Source: Pseudotabrizicola algicola
GTDB lineage: Bacteria > Pseudomonadota > Alphaproteobacteria > Rhodobacterales > Rhodobacteraceae
Assembly (NCBI RefSeq): GCF_010915705.1
Contig: NZ_JAAIKE010000003.1
Coordinates: 186,001 to 250,000 of the forward strand
DNA: 64,000 nt
Direction: 5' to 3'
In this document: in pieces, positions 1 to 8,203 of the stretch
How the letters are laid out: each line of letters begins with the position of its first letter
Numbering within the stretch: the first letter of the stretch is position 1
Position numbers and translations under genes: made by a program
Notes under the pieces: generated by a model
What the model was told of the DNA's origin: nothing
Seen by the model: the letters and a program-made list of their open reading frames with translations, nothing else
Databases searched by the model: none

Positions 1-360
1 CACCAAAAGCGCCAGAAAGATCGCGATGAACGGGTTCACGCCAAAGGTTTGCGCCAGCACGAACAGCGCATACCCTGCTGCTCCCATAAAGGCTTGCTGA
101 CCCACTGAAACCAGTCCGGCATAACCCGCCAGCATGTTCCACATCTGCGCGACCGCGATATAGCAGCACAGTTCGAGAACCATTCTGATCGTCCCGGTCT
201 TGGCCCACCACGGCATCGCCGCAAGCGCCACAACCGCCAACAGGAACAGCACCATGGCCACACGGCCAGAGGCGGTCTGGCGGCTCACGATCACCGGCGG
301 AAGGGCGGACGGCTGTGAAACACCGGGGCGTCGCCCAATGGCATCGGCAACATATGTCAT
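1..360 (-). CDS. LivM-type ABC permease, partial (C-terminus beyond window)
   Basis: These are the first 120 residues of an inner-membrane permease of the LivM family (branched-chain amino acid or related organic-acid ABC importers); the gene runs off the left edge. Hydrophobic segments begin near residue 34, and the family hallmark YAGLVSVGQQAFMG is at residues 80-93. It starts 3 nt after the livH stop, so it is the last visible gene of a leftward operon (SDR, binding protein, livG, livF, livH, livM). The substrate is unknown. The neighbouring V4R regulator and ring-cleavage genes suggest an aromatic acid rather than leucine; that is inference. Confidence 0.9.
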   Translation of the reverse strand, partial: MTYVADAIGRRPGVSQPSALPPVIVSRQTASGRVAMVLFLLAVVALAAMPWWAKTGTIRMVLELCCYIAVAQMWNMLAGYAGLVSVGQQAFMGAAGYALFVLAQTFGVNPFIAIFLALLV

Positions 361-363
361 GTG

Positions 364-1221
364 TCAGACCTTTCCGAACAGGCCTTGCGGGCGAATGGCC
401 AGCACAAGCAGGAAAACGAGATGGCCGGCCAGAACGCCGAAGCCCGGATCAAGGCGGAAGCCGATCGCCTGCGAGATCCCCAGCACCATCGATCCGATGA
501 AGGCACCCCACACAGACCCCATCCCGCCGATGATCACGGCCTCGAAAGCGTAGATCAGCTGCGCCCCCCCATCTGCGGGCGCGACCGTTGACCGGAGCGA
601 TTGGAAAACTGCGGCAAATCCAAGAATGCCCACCGCAATCGCCGTCGCCGAAGCGTAGACAGCACGGGCGTTGATGCCGGTCATCGAAGCCGCCTCGACA
701 TCTGCCGATGCGGCGCGCAGGGCGCGGCCAAACCGGCTGCGCTTGAGCATGAGGTCAAGCCCCCATGTCAGCGCCGTGGCAAAACCCAGCACCAGCACAG
801 GCAACAGGCCGACATAGATGCCCGCGATCTGGATCGACTGGCTTTCGATCCCGCCGCCCGGCAGAGAACGGCTGTTGGCCGACCAGATTTGCAGCATCAT
901 GTTCTGCAGGGCAATCGACAGGCCAAAGGTCGCAATCAGCGATGGCAGGGGATCATCCCCCACCACCTTGTTCAGAACGGCACGCTGCAAGAGCCAGCCT
1001 AATGCGATGGCCAGCGGCACCAGAGCGACCATAACGGTAAACGGACCGAAGCCGAAATTCGAGGCGAGCGAAATGCCGATCAGCGACAGCAGGATCACCA
1101 GATCGCCATGGCTGACATTCACGATCCGCATCACGCCGAACATAAGCGCCATGCCCAAGGCATATTGCGCATACATCCCCCCGAGCAGAATGCCCTGAAC
1201 CAAAGCGTCAAACCACTGCAT
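364..1221 (-). CDS. LivH-type ABC transporter permease
   Basis: A polytopic membrane protein of 285 residues, normal for LivH. It would form the transmembrane channel with LivM. The start with MQWFDALVQG is chosen because GGAGGA lies just upstream; this gives a 14 nt overlap with the end of livF. An ATG nine codons earlier lacks this ribosome site. The conserved LivH segment with NVSHGDLV lies near the N-terminus, and the C-terminal part carries the permease coupling loop. It sits inside the liv operon. Family assignment is firm; substrate is not determined. Confidence 0.93.
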   Translation of the reverse strand: MQWFDALVQGILLGGMYAQYALGMALMFGVMRIVNVSHGDLVILLSLIGISLASNFGFGPFTVMVALVPLAIALGWLLQRAVLNKVVGDDPLPSLIATFGLSIALQNMMLQIWSANSRSLPGGGIESQSIQIAGIYVGLLPVLVLGFATALTWGLDLMLKRSRFGRALRAASADVEAASMTGINARAVYASATAIAVGILGFAAVFQSLRSTVAPADGGAQLIYAFEAVIIGGMGSVWGAFIGSMVLGISQAIGFRLDPGFGVLAGHLVFLLVLAIRPQGLFGKV

Positions 1222-1936
1222 GAGATCCTCCGAAATAGGCTTCGGCAATCTGTTCGCGGGTGATTGCCGACGATGCGCCGGTCAGCGTCACGCGCCCTTC
1301 CAGCATGCAGAAAATCCGGTCCGAGGCCGATTGGGCGAGGCCCACGTCCTGCTCGACCAAGATGATGGCGGTGCCTTGCGCGCGGATCTCGGGCAGGGCT
1401 GCGTAGATTTCGCGGATCACTTTCGGTGCGAGGCCAAGGCTGATCTCGTCGCAAAGCAGCACGCGGGGCTGGCTCAACAGGGCGCGCCCGATGGAAACCA
1501 TCTGTTGCTGGCCGCCCGACAGGTTTTGCACGTCTGTCCGCGCCTTGTCCTTCAGGATGGGGAACAGTTTGTGCAGACGTTCCATCGTCCATCCGCCCTT
1601 GCGCCCAAGTCTGTCTGCCTGATCAATCGCCACGCGCAGATTGTCCTCGACCGACATGCCGGTAAAAAGGCGGCGGCCTTCGGGGACGATGGCGACCCCC
1701 TTCTGGACCATCTTGTCTGTCGGTGTGCCGCCAATCGGCTGTCCATCCAGCCGCACCATGTCTGGCTTGACGGCCAAAAGCCCCATGACCGACCTCAGGA
1801 AGGTGGATTTGCCCGCGCCGTTCGCGCCGATCAGCGCCACCGCCTCACCTTCGGCCACGCTGATATCTACACCGTAAAGCGCCTGAAAATCGCCATAGCG
1901 GGCAACAAGCCCATGACTCGACAAAACAGCGGTCAT
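1208..1936 (-). CDS. LivF-type ABC transporter ATPase
   Basis: A cytoplasmic ATP-binding subunit of 242 residues that powers the Liv importer with LivG. Walker A GANGAGKS is at residues 37-44, the ABC signature LSGGQQQ is in the middle, and Walker B LLCDE with the following D-loop region is intact, so it should be catalytically competent. The ATG overlaps the livG stop by 4 nt (ATGA), showing translational coupling. Length and motif order match LivF rather than LivG. Confidence 0.94.
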   Translation of the reverse strand: MTAVLSSHGLVARYGDFQALYGVDISVAEGEAVALIGANGAGKSTFLRSVMGLLAVKPDMVRLDGQPIGGTPTDKMVQKGVAIVPEGRRLFTGMSVEDNLRVAIDQADRLGRKGGWTMERLHKLFPILKDKARTDVQNLSGGQQQMVSIGRALLSQPRVLLCDEISLGLAPKVIREIYAALPEIRAQGTAIILVEQDVGLAQSASDRIFCMLEGRVTLTGASSAITREQIAEAYFGGSHAVV

Positions 1937-2661
1937 GCCTCGACTCCCATGTAAACGCGTTTCACCTCTGGGTTCGAGATCACGTCCTGCGGCAGCCCTT
2001 CGGCGATTTTCTCTCCGAAGTTCAACACCATAAGGCGGTCGGCGACAGCCATCAGCGCGTGCAGGACATGTTCTATCCAGACAATCGTCACGCCTCTGTC
2101 CCGGATGCGGCGCACAAGGGCGACCAGCGCGCGGGATTCTTCATCTGTCAGCCCGCCCGCGATTTCATCCAGCAAAAGCAGGCGCGGGTCAGAAGCCAAG
2201 GCGCGGGCAAGTTCCAGCCGTTTGCGGTCGAGCAAGGTTAGGCTGCCCGAGGGCGTGTTTGCCTTGTCGGCCAACTCGCAATCGGTCAGCACCTGCGCGC
2301 AAAATGCATAGCTTTCCCGTTCGGTCCGCCCGCCGCCAAAGGCTGCCGCCACCAGCAGGTTTTCAAAGGTCGTCATCCCCGAGTAGGGACGCGGAATCTG
2401 ATAGGTGCGGCCGATACCCATGCGGCACCGCTTGAACGGCGGCTCTGCCGAAAGTGCCACTCCCCCCAGGCGGATGTCTCCGCCCGAGGGTTTGATATCG
2501 CCACTGATCATGTTGAACAGTGTCGTCTTGCCCGCGCCGTTGGGGCCAAGAATGCCGAGCACCTCGCCCCGATAGACATCGAAGCTGACCTCGTGCAGCA
2601 CCCTGACCGCGCCGAAGCTTTTCGATACATCGCTGGCTTGCAGAAGTATGTCCCGGCTCAT
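1933..2661 (-). CDS. LivG-type ABC transporter ATPase
   Basis: The second ATPase of the Liv importer, 242 residues with the start chosen at MSRDILLQ after GGAGGGGCAGGA; an earlier in-frame ATG has no such site. Walker A GPNGAGKT is at residues 39-46 and Walker B LLLLDEIAGGL is intact. The signature region reads LTLLDRKRLELARAL instead of the usual LSYGQQRRLEIARAL, so the SGGQ/SYGQ element is replaced. I believe this variant also occurs in other Liv-like systems, but it is unusual. The gene lies 23 nt downstream of the binding-protein stop and overlaps livF by 4 nt. Confidence 0.92.
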   Translation of the reverse strand: MSRDILLQASDVSKSFGAVRVLHEVSFDVYRGEVLGILGPNGAGKTTLFNMISGDIKPSGGDIRLGGVALSAEPPFKRCRMGIGRTYQIPRPYSGMTTFENLLVAAAFGGGRTERESYAFCAQVLTDCELADKANTPSGSLTLLDRKRLELARALASDPRLLLLDEIAGGLTDEESRALVALVRRIRDRGVTIVWIEHVLHALMAVADRLMVLNFGEKIAEGLPQDVISNPEVKRVYMGVEA

Positions 2662-2684
2662 TCCTGCCCCTCCATCGCTTGTCT

Positions 2685-3980
2685 TCACCAGACGATCGGC
2701 ACGATCTTCTGCTCGGGTTCGAACAGTTGATTGACCGAGTTGTCGACGATCTTCAGGTCATAGGGCCAGCTTTCGCCCTTCACCCACTGGCCACCGAAGA
2801 TCGGCATGGTGCAGATGTTCTTGTGCGGCGTGCCGCCAAAGCTGACCGGACCACAGACGGTGGTGATGTTCGTGGCCGCCATCGCCTCGCGGTTGGCTTC
2901 ACGATCCAGCGGATCGGTGGAGCGTTTGAGGATATCGATGGCCACTTCCAGCAGCGCGTGGGAATAGCCAAGGGGCTGGGTCCACTGGCGTTTCTGGTCA
3001 TTCTCCCACTGCGCGGCAAGCGCAGCACTGTTCTGCCCCGTGATGGTCGAGTTGAACGGGAAGGCCGGGGTCCACCAGACCTCGGACGACATGCCGTTGC
3101 CAAGCGCACCCATCGCCTCGACACCGCCGGGGAACAGCAGGGCCGCCGCCACCGTCACCGCGCGGGGTTTGAAGCCTTGCTGGTTGCACTGGGTGACAAA
3201 GGTTTTGAGGTCATCAGGATAGGTGATGCCCCCGATGATATCGACGCCCGCCTCCTTGAAGGCAGCAATCTGGGCCGAGAAGTCATTGGTGCGCGGCTGG
3301 AAATAGCCGGGGATCGTCACCTCGTAGCCAGCGGCACGGGTCGGCACGGGCAGACCGTAATCGTTGTTGCCCCAAGTTTCCCCGTCGATGTTCTGGGGGA
3401 AGAGCATCCCGACTTTCTTGTTCGTCTCCAGCCCGTCCCACAGGCCGACAAAGGTATTGAGCGCCTCGTCCAGACCCCAGAAGAAGTGATAGGTCCAGTC
3501 AAAATCGCCGCCGCCACGGGGGAAGATCACGGCTTGCCACGGCGCACCGGACGAAATGCAGGGGGCTTCATAGAGTTCGGCCTGTTCCATCACCGGCAGA
3601 ATGGTGTCGGTGGTCGAGGCGGGAACGACCAGATGAACCTCTTCGTTCAGGATCAGATCGCCTGCGATTTCCGCCGCCTTGTTCGGGTTGGACTGGCTGT
3701 CACGCTCCAGAATTTCCAGCTCATAGGTGCTGCCATTCGCGGCCTGAATGGTGCCGCCCAGGGCCTCGCGGATCTTCTGCACCGTATAGCCGTCGGTTTC
3801 ACCGAACAGGCCCAAAGGCCCCGTGGCTGGCGTGATATACGCCATCTTGATCTTGCCGGCAGTCTGGGCGCGAAGATAGGTGGGCATCGCCAATGTCGAA
3901 GCCGCAGCGCCTGCGCCCATGCCGCGAAGCACAGACCGGCGACTGATGCCCGATTTGACCAGCTTGTTGTAGTAGGTCAT
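2685..3980 (-). CDS. Liv-type ABC substrate-binding protein (copy 1)
   Basis: A periplasmic binding protein of 431 residues of the Leu/Ile/Val-binding (LivK-like) type I fold. The start at MTYYNKLVKS follows a GGGAGGAAAC ribosome site. A twin-arginine signal (SRRSVLRGMG, arginines at 14-15) is followed by a hydrophobic stretch and a likely cleavage after RAQ, so export by Tat is expected. It is clearly paralogous to the protein at 6850-8124: both share SQSNPN, YHFFWG/YHYFWG, SSEVWWTP and WTQP blocks. It directly precedes livGFHM and is presumably their receptor. The large size and sequence suggest a ligand other than leucine. Confidence 0.92.
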   Translation of the reverse strand: MTYYNKLVKSGISRRSVLRGMGAGAAASTLAMPTYLRAQTAGKIKMAYITPATGPLGLFGETDGYTVQKIREALGGTIQAANGSTYELEILERDSQSNPNKAAEIAGDLILNEEVHLVVPASTTDTILPVMEQAELYEAPCISSGAPWQAVIFPRGGGDFDWTYHFFWGLDEALNTFVGLWDGLETNKKVGMLFPQNIDGETWGNNDYGLPVPTRAAGYEVTIPGYFQPRTNDFSAQIAAFKEAGVDIIGGITYPDDLKTFVTQCNQQGFKPRAVTVAAALLFPGGVEAMGALGNGMSSEVWWTPAFPFNSTITGQNSAALAAQWENDQKRQWTQPLGYSHALLEVAIDILKRSTDPLDREANREAMAATNITTVCGPVSFGGTPHKNICTMPIFGGQWVKGESWPYDLKIVDNSVNQLFEPEQKIVPIVW

Positions 3981-4008
3981 CGTAGTTTCCTCCCTCGTGT
4001 TGACCGTT

Positions 4009-4033
4009 CGGCTTGCATCCTCCACGCAAGCCG
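4009..4033 (-). terminator. Intercistronic hairpin between SDR and binding-protein gene
   Basis: A perfect 8 bp inverted repeat (CGGCTTGC / GCAAGCCG) with a 9 nt loop lies between the SDR stop and the binding-protein start. No U-run follows on the leftward strand, so it is more likely an mRNA-stability or partial attenuation element than a full terminator. Confidence 0.4.
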
Positions 4034-4046
4034 GACAGCGTAAAAA

Positions 4047-4865
4047 TCAGGTCATCCGGGTCAGCGAGCCGCCGTCGATCACGATCAGCGATCCGGTGAA
4101 ATAAGCCCCCGCAGGCGAGGCCAGCAGCAGCGCAAGGCCCTTGATGTCCTCGACATCGCCGATGCGCCCGATCAGGGACTGGCTTTCAAAGGCGGCGCGG
4201 TCTGCCTTGTTGCGCAGCCGTCCACCAGCGATATTGGTGATGAATGGTCCGGGCAGGATCGCATTCACACGGATGCCATAGGCGCCCAGTTCCATTGCCA
4301 TATGCCTGACGAAATGGTTCACCGCCGCCTTGGCGGGCATGTAACTTGTGCCGACGATGCTTTCATTGATCAGCGCGGCGATGGATGACGTGACGATGAT
4401 CTCGCCGCCGCCAGCGGGTTTCATGTGGCGCACGGCATTCTTCACCGTGACATAAACCGACGTCAGATTGATCTCGATGCCCCGGTCCCATTGTTCGTCA
4501 GGGATGTTCTCGATTGCGCCGTCGGGGTTGCGCTCTCCGGTCGGGGTGTTGAAACCGGGCCCCGGATCAATGCCGGCATTGGCAAAAACCGTGTCGATCC
4601 GGCCATGCTTTGCGGCCACCGCGTCGAAGGCCGCTGCCATCGCGGGCCGATCGCCCACGTCGACCGTCTGGCCCCAGACATCCCAACCCTTTTGCGCCAT
4701 ATCGGCGACCACGCGGTTCATGCCATCGGTGTCGATGTCAAACAGGCAAACCCTTGCGCCGTGTTCCGCCATAATCTCGGCATAGGCCAAACCAAGGCCG
4801 CTGGCGCCGCCGGTAACGATCACCGACTTACCCTTTACGTTGAACATCTTTTCCAGCGCTGCCAT
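4047..4865 (-). CDS. Short-chain dehydrogenase/reductase
   Basis: A classical SDR of 272 residues, an NAD(P)-dependent oxidoreductase. The Rossmann motif TGGASGLG lies near residue 18, the NAG motif is present (FANAG), and the catalytic Ser (VTSSIAAL) and YMPAK (Tyr-xxx-Lys) are intact, so it should be active. It starts after GGGAGAGCC. It is the first gene of the leftward operon leading into the binding protein and livGFHM, divergent from the V4R regulator. This suggests it acts on the imported compound or an early product. The substrate cannot be assigned. Confidence 0.9.
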   Translation of the reverse strand: MAALEKMFNVKGKSVIVTGGASGLGLAYAEIMAEHGARVCLFDIDTDGMNRVVADMAQKGWDVWGQTVDVGDRPAMAAAFDAVAAKHGRIDTVFANAGIDPGPGFNTPTGERNPDGAIENIPDEQWDRGIEINLTSVYVTVKNAVRHMKPAGGGEIIVTSSIAALINESIVGTSYMPAKAAVNHFVRHMAMELGAYGIRVNAILPGPFITNIAGGRLRNKADRAAFESQSLIGRIGDVEDIKGLALLLASPAGAYFTGSLIVIDGGSLTRMT

Positions 4866-5204
4866 ATGGCTCTCCCTTTGCCTGCTGCCCGCAAACCATC
4901 GTTGACTGACCGGAGCGGTCAGCCTGAACAGACCCGGCGGCGCCGGGTGATGTCATTGGGTCTTGCGGAAAGATGCGTCCCGCCTCCCAGTGGGCGCACC
5001 AACGGGGACTATGAGCGGCTGAAGGGGCGCACAAGTCAAATACGGAAAAAAGAGAATAGTATATCGATTTAGCATAAAGCTAAATCATTGCTTCAAAATA
5101 GATTTTTGAAGATATGGAAGCTATCGGCCAGGTTCTCTCGAAATTCTTTTCTTATTTGGTTGAATCATATTGACCATATAGTGAAAACTGAGAAGCATGG
5201 CGAC
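4866..5204. promoter_or_regulatory. AT-rich divergent promoter region
   Basis: This 339-base gap separates the leftward SDR-liv operon from the rightward V4R regulator. The part from about 5030 to 5200 is strikingly AT-rich against the high-GC surroundings, as expected for promoters and operators. It holds two perfect inverted repeats (listed separately). I do not see an unambiguous -24/-12 GG-N10-GC element. An open frame through 5088-5204 exists but has non-coding composition, so I treat it as regulatory. Confidence 0.6.
5066..5111. promoter_or_regulatory. Two tandem perfect 8-5-8 inverted repeats, candidate operators
   Basis: The first dyad is GATTTAGC-N5-GCTAAATC (5066-5086); the second is CTTCAAAA-N5-TTTTGAAG (5091-5111). 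Both are perfect, both have 8 bp arms and 5 nt spacers, and their centres are 25 bp apart. They lie in the divergent gap upstream of the V4R regulator, the natural place for its binding sites or for those of an unlinked factor. The arms differ in sequence, so two different proteins, or RNA hairpins, are also possible. Confidence 0.5.
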
Positions 5205-6812
5205 ATGAAATCACCCCTGCTTCCTCTGCGCCGCACCATCGACTCTGCCGGTTTGCTGGACCGTGGTGGCCGCCCAACCGTCCGCGAGTTGCTGGGCGGT
5301 CTGTCCTTCAACGGGCTGACCGGGGCGCTTCACCTGAATGGCGAGCGTGTGACGCTGCAACTGGCCGAGGCTGACCGCATTCTGCGGCGCGAGCTGGTCC
5401 ATCTGCTCGGCGAGGAAGAGGCGCGCGTGGTGATGATGCGCCGGGGTTTCCAGATGGGGCAACACGACGCGGCCTATGTTGCGCGGTCCTGGCCCGCGCT
5501 TGATCGGGGGGATGCCTTTACGGCAGGCACCCGCCTGCACATGTTCAGTGGCATCGTGCGGGTCGAGACGGTTCACAACGCCTTTGACTTCGCGCGCGGC
5601 AAGTTCACGGCCGAGTTTCTCTGGCACAACTCGGTGGAGGCCGAGGATGGTCCAGATCAACCCCGCCATTCCGAAAGGCCCGTGTGCTGGCAGCAACTTG
5701 GCTATGCGTCCGGCTATGCGAGCTTTTTCTTTGGTGCCCCTGTCATCTACAAGGAAACCCAATGCGTCGCGCAGGGCCATCGCTGTTGCCGCGTGCTGGG
5801 GCGCTTGGCAACCGGTTGGGGTGAGAATGACCCCGATGTGATCCTCTTCCGAAGCCGGATCCTGCCGCGCACTCCGGTTGCGGTGCGCCGCAAGGCGGTT
5901 GCCAATCCTTTACCCGAGGCGGCGGATATTCCGCTGGTTGCGCCTGTCTTGCGATGGCTGGAACGGGCCGCACAAATTCCGATGCCCTGTCTGATCGCGG
6001 GCGACGGCAGTTGCGGGCAGGATGTCGCCGCGACCCAAGTGCTGCGGCTGTCGGGCGCGGGGGAAAGGACTTTGCGTCTTACGGGTGCCGCCGCAGATGT
6101 TGAGGCCCTGCGCGCGGCTCTTGGCCAGATGCGCGGGCCACGGCGCAAGGACCAGCCATCTGCTCTGGTTCTGGACAAGGTAGAGACAATGTCGCCCGCC
6201 GCCCAGTCGGTGCTGGCGTTTGAACTTGCGGATGGCGATCCGCAGAAATGGGCGCAGCTTGTGGTCACCTCTGCTTTGCCTTTGGCCGAGCTTGCGGCAG
6301 GGGCGATCTTGCCCGCGCTTTGGGCAAGGCTTTGCCCGCTGTCTACCGAATTGCCCTCCCTCACCGAACGGCAGGGCGATCTGCCACATCTGGCCGCGCT
6401 GAACTTGGCCCGTCTGGCGGCGCAACTCGGGTTGGAGCCACCCGTGATCGCGCCGGGCGCGTTGGATCAATTGGCAGATGAACCGCTTGCCGAAGGGGCT
6501 GACGGGCTTGAAGCGATTGTGGCGGCCATTCTGGTGGACACCCCGGATGGCCAAGCTGTCACGGCCGCGCTTGTGGCCCGCGCACGCCGCAGGGTCGCCC
6601 CGCAGTCCCTGCGCGCAGGGCCGCCCGAGGGTAATCTCGATGCTTTGATCGCGGCAAAACTTGCCGAAGGCACTTTTTCATTGCCAGCGCATGAGGCGCG
6701 CATCAGGGAACTTGCGCAGGCGCAGGCGGGGGGCAATCTTTCTGCCGCCGCGCGCCTTCTGGGGATCAGTCGGGCGCAACTGGCCTATCGCGAAAAGACT
6801 TCGCGCAAATAG
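5205..6812 (+). CDS. XylR_N/V4R-sensor regulator with degenerate AAA+ domain and Fis-type HTH
   Basis: A 535-residue protein with the architecture of aromatic-sensing XylR/DmpR regulators. A XylR_N-like domain spans about residues 40-120, and a V4R domain about 140-200 with the typical GYASGYASFFFG and the ETQC/RCCR metal-type cysteines. A region from about 255 to 400 aligns with sigma-54 AAA+ domains but is decayed: Walker A reads GDGSCGQD (Lys replaced by Gln272), Walker B reads LVLDKV (Asp-Glu replaced by Asp324-Lys325), and the GAFTGA loop is absent. A Fis-like helix-turn-helix is intact at about 497-530 (NLSAAARLLGISRAQL). The start at MKSPLLPL is preferred because the upstream in-frame part is AT-rich. 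It probably senses an aromatic and binds DNA without sigma-54 remodelling; that is inference. Confidence 0.85.
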   Translation: MKSPLLPLRRTIDSAGLLDRGGRPTVRELLGGLSFNGLTGALHLNGERVTLQLAEADRILRRELVHLLGEEEARVVMMRRGFQMGQHDAAYVARSWPALDRGDAFTAGTRLHMFSGIVRVETVHNAFDFARGKFTAEFLWHNSVEAEDGPDQPRHSERPVCWQQLGYASGYASFFFGAPVIYKETQCVAQGHRCCRVLGRLATGWGENDPDVILFRSRILPRTPVAVRRKAVANPLPEAADIPLVAPVLRWLERAAQIPMPCLIAGDGSCGQDVAATQVLRLSGAGERTLRLTGAAADVEALRAALGQMRGPRRKDQPSALVLDKVETMSPAAQSVLAFELADGDPQKWAQLVVTSALPLAELAAGAILPALWARLCPLSTELPSLTERQGDLPHLAALNLARLAAQLGLEPPVIAPGALDQLADEPLAEGADGLEAIVAAILVDTPDGQAVTAALVARARRRVAPQSLRAGPPEGNLDALIAAKLAEGTFSLPAHEARIRELAQAQAGGNLSAAARLLGISRAQLAYREKTSRK

Positions 6813-6813
6813 A

Positions 6814-6839
6814 GGCGGGGCCAGAACAGAGGCCCCGCC
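6814..6839. terminator. Bidirectional hairpin between convergent genes
   Basis: GGCGGGGCC-N8-GGCCCCGCC, a perfect 9 bp stem in the 37-base gap between the V4R regulator stop and the convergent binding-protein stop. There is no strong U-run, but the position suits a shared terminator. Confidence 0.6.
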
Positions 6840-6849
6840 GCATCGCACT

Positions 6850-8124
6850 TTAGCCCAGTGCTTCCATGACGCCGCCGGTGGGAATCTCGGATGCCCCACC
6901 GTTCTCGACGATCACCAGATCATAGCCGCCGCCGTCCTTCATGCGCCATTGACCACCCGTCAGCGGGGTCTTGCAGACATTGCGCGCCGCAAACTCTGGC
7001 ACACCCGCACCATTCCACGCGACCTTGCCCACGATTGTATCAAGATCGGTTGCGGCAATCGCCTCGGCCACGGCATCCCCATCGGTCGGGTCATCGGCAC
7101 GGCCCATGACGTCGGCTGCGACCTCAAAAAGCGAATGGACAAAGCCGATGGGCTGCGTCCATGGCCTTCCGGTTTTCGCGGTGAAGTCCGCCGCCAGTTC
7201 AGCCGAAGTTTGCCCGGTAACCGTCGACGAGAACGGGTGCGACGGGGTCCACCAGACCTCGGACGAAAGGTTATGTCCCGCCGCCCCAAGCGTTTCCACC
7301 GATTGCGGGAACAGCAAGGCCTTTGCGACGGTCACCACCTTGGGGTTCACACCCTGTTGGCGCAACTGGTTCCAGAAAGTGGTGAAATCTGGCGGGATCA
7401 GAACCCCGGTGATTATGTCGGTATTCGCCGATTTGAAAGCGTTGATCTGGGCCGAGAAGTCATCGGTGAGGTTCTGGAAGCTGCCCGGATTGGTCAGCGC
7501 ATAGCCTGCAGCGTCCAGACCGGGGCGCAAGCCATTCTCATTGTCGCCCCATGCGTTGCCGTCGGCATCATTTGGGAACAGACCGCCAACCGCCTTGTTG
7601 GTTTCAAGCTGGTTCCACATCGCCGTGTAGACACGGATCACATCCTCCATGCCCCAGAAATAATGGAAAGCATAGTCAAACGGCTTCCAGCTTGCAGGAT
7701 CACGCGGGTTGCCTTGCTGGCCGATGAACCAGGGCTGCCACGGCGCAACGGTGGTGATGCAGGGAACTCCCTCGCCTTCGCAGACCCCAGCAACCGGATT
7801 GGTGTTTTCCGGGGTGGAAGCCGCCAGCATCAGGTTGACTTCGTCGTTCAGGATCAATTCTTTCGCCACTTCCGCCGCGCGGTTGGGGTTGGATTGGCTG
7901 TCCTTGACGATCACCTCGAACTCGCGCCCCATTTCCGAGGCAAGAAATGCCTCGATGTTGAAGGCGTCGCTTTCGGCAAATCCGGCCAGCGGGCCGGTTT
8001 GGGGCGAGACATAGCCCAGTTTGAGCTTTGCGCCCTGAGCGATGGCCGGCGCGGCAAGGCCGCCAGCGGCCAGTGTGAGGCCGGTCGCAGAGGTGGTGCG
8101 CAGGAATGTCCGTCTTGTAATCAT
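6850..8124 (-). CDS. Liv-type ABC substrate-binding protein (copy 2)
   Basis: A periplasmic type I binding protein of 424 residues. It starts at MITRRTFLRT after GGGAGAGAG and carries a Tat-type signal (TRRTFLRTT, then a hydrophobic stretch ending APAIAQ). It is a close paralogue of the protein at 2685-3980, sharing SQSNPN, AVGGLFP/VGMLFP-type, SSEVWWTP and WTQP blocks. No permease or ATPase genes accompany it; it is the last gene of the dioxygenase operon. It may deliver a second, related ligand to the LivHMGF machinery next door. That shared use is inference. Confidence 0.9.
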   Translation of the reverse strand: MITRRTFLRTTSATGLTLAAGGLAAPAIAQGAKLKLGYVSPQTGPLAGFAESDAFNIEAFLASEMGREFEVIVKDSQSNPNRAAEVAKELILNDEVNLMLAASTPENTNPVAGVCEGEGVPCITTVAPWQPWFIGQQGNPRDPASWKPFDYAFHYFWGMEDVIRVYTAMWNQLETNKAVGGLFPNDADGNAWGDNENGLRPGLDAAGYALTNPGSFQNLTDDFSAQINAFKSANTDIITGVLIPPDFTTFWNQLRQQGVNPKVVTVAKALLFPQSVETLGAAGHNLSSEVWWTPSHPFSSTVTGQTSAELAADFTAKTGRPWTQPIGFVHSLFEVAADVMGRADDPTDGDAVAEAIAATDLDTIVGKVAWNGAGVPEFAARNVCKTPLTGGQWRMKDGGGYDLVIVENGGASEIPTGGVMEALG

Positions 8125-8180
8125 CTCTCTCTCCCTGTTGCTGGATGGGCCGTTGCGGCGACCCGTTGGAATAGCGAAAG

Positions 8181-8203
8181 GGCGGCCCTAGCGCGGGGCC
8201 GCC
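8181..8203 (-). terminator. Hairpin at hydrolase 3' end, candidate attenuator
   Basis: GGCGGCCC-N7-GGGCCGCC, an 8 bp perfect stem overlapping the hydrolase stop codon and followed on the leftward strand by CTTTCGC. It lies between the catabolic genes and the downstream binding protein, so it may tune read-through. Confidence 0.45.

Noticed and set aside
5088-5204. An N-terminal extension of the V4R regulator by 39 residues
   Set aside because: The segment is AT-rich, overlaps the second perfect dyad and resembles no sensor-domain extension; the later ATG with GAGAAG upstream is preferred.
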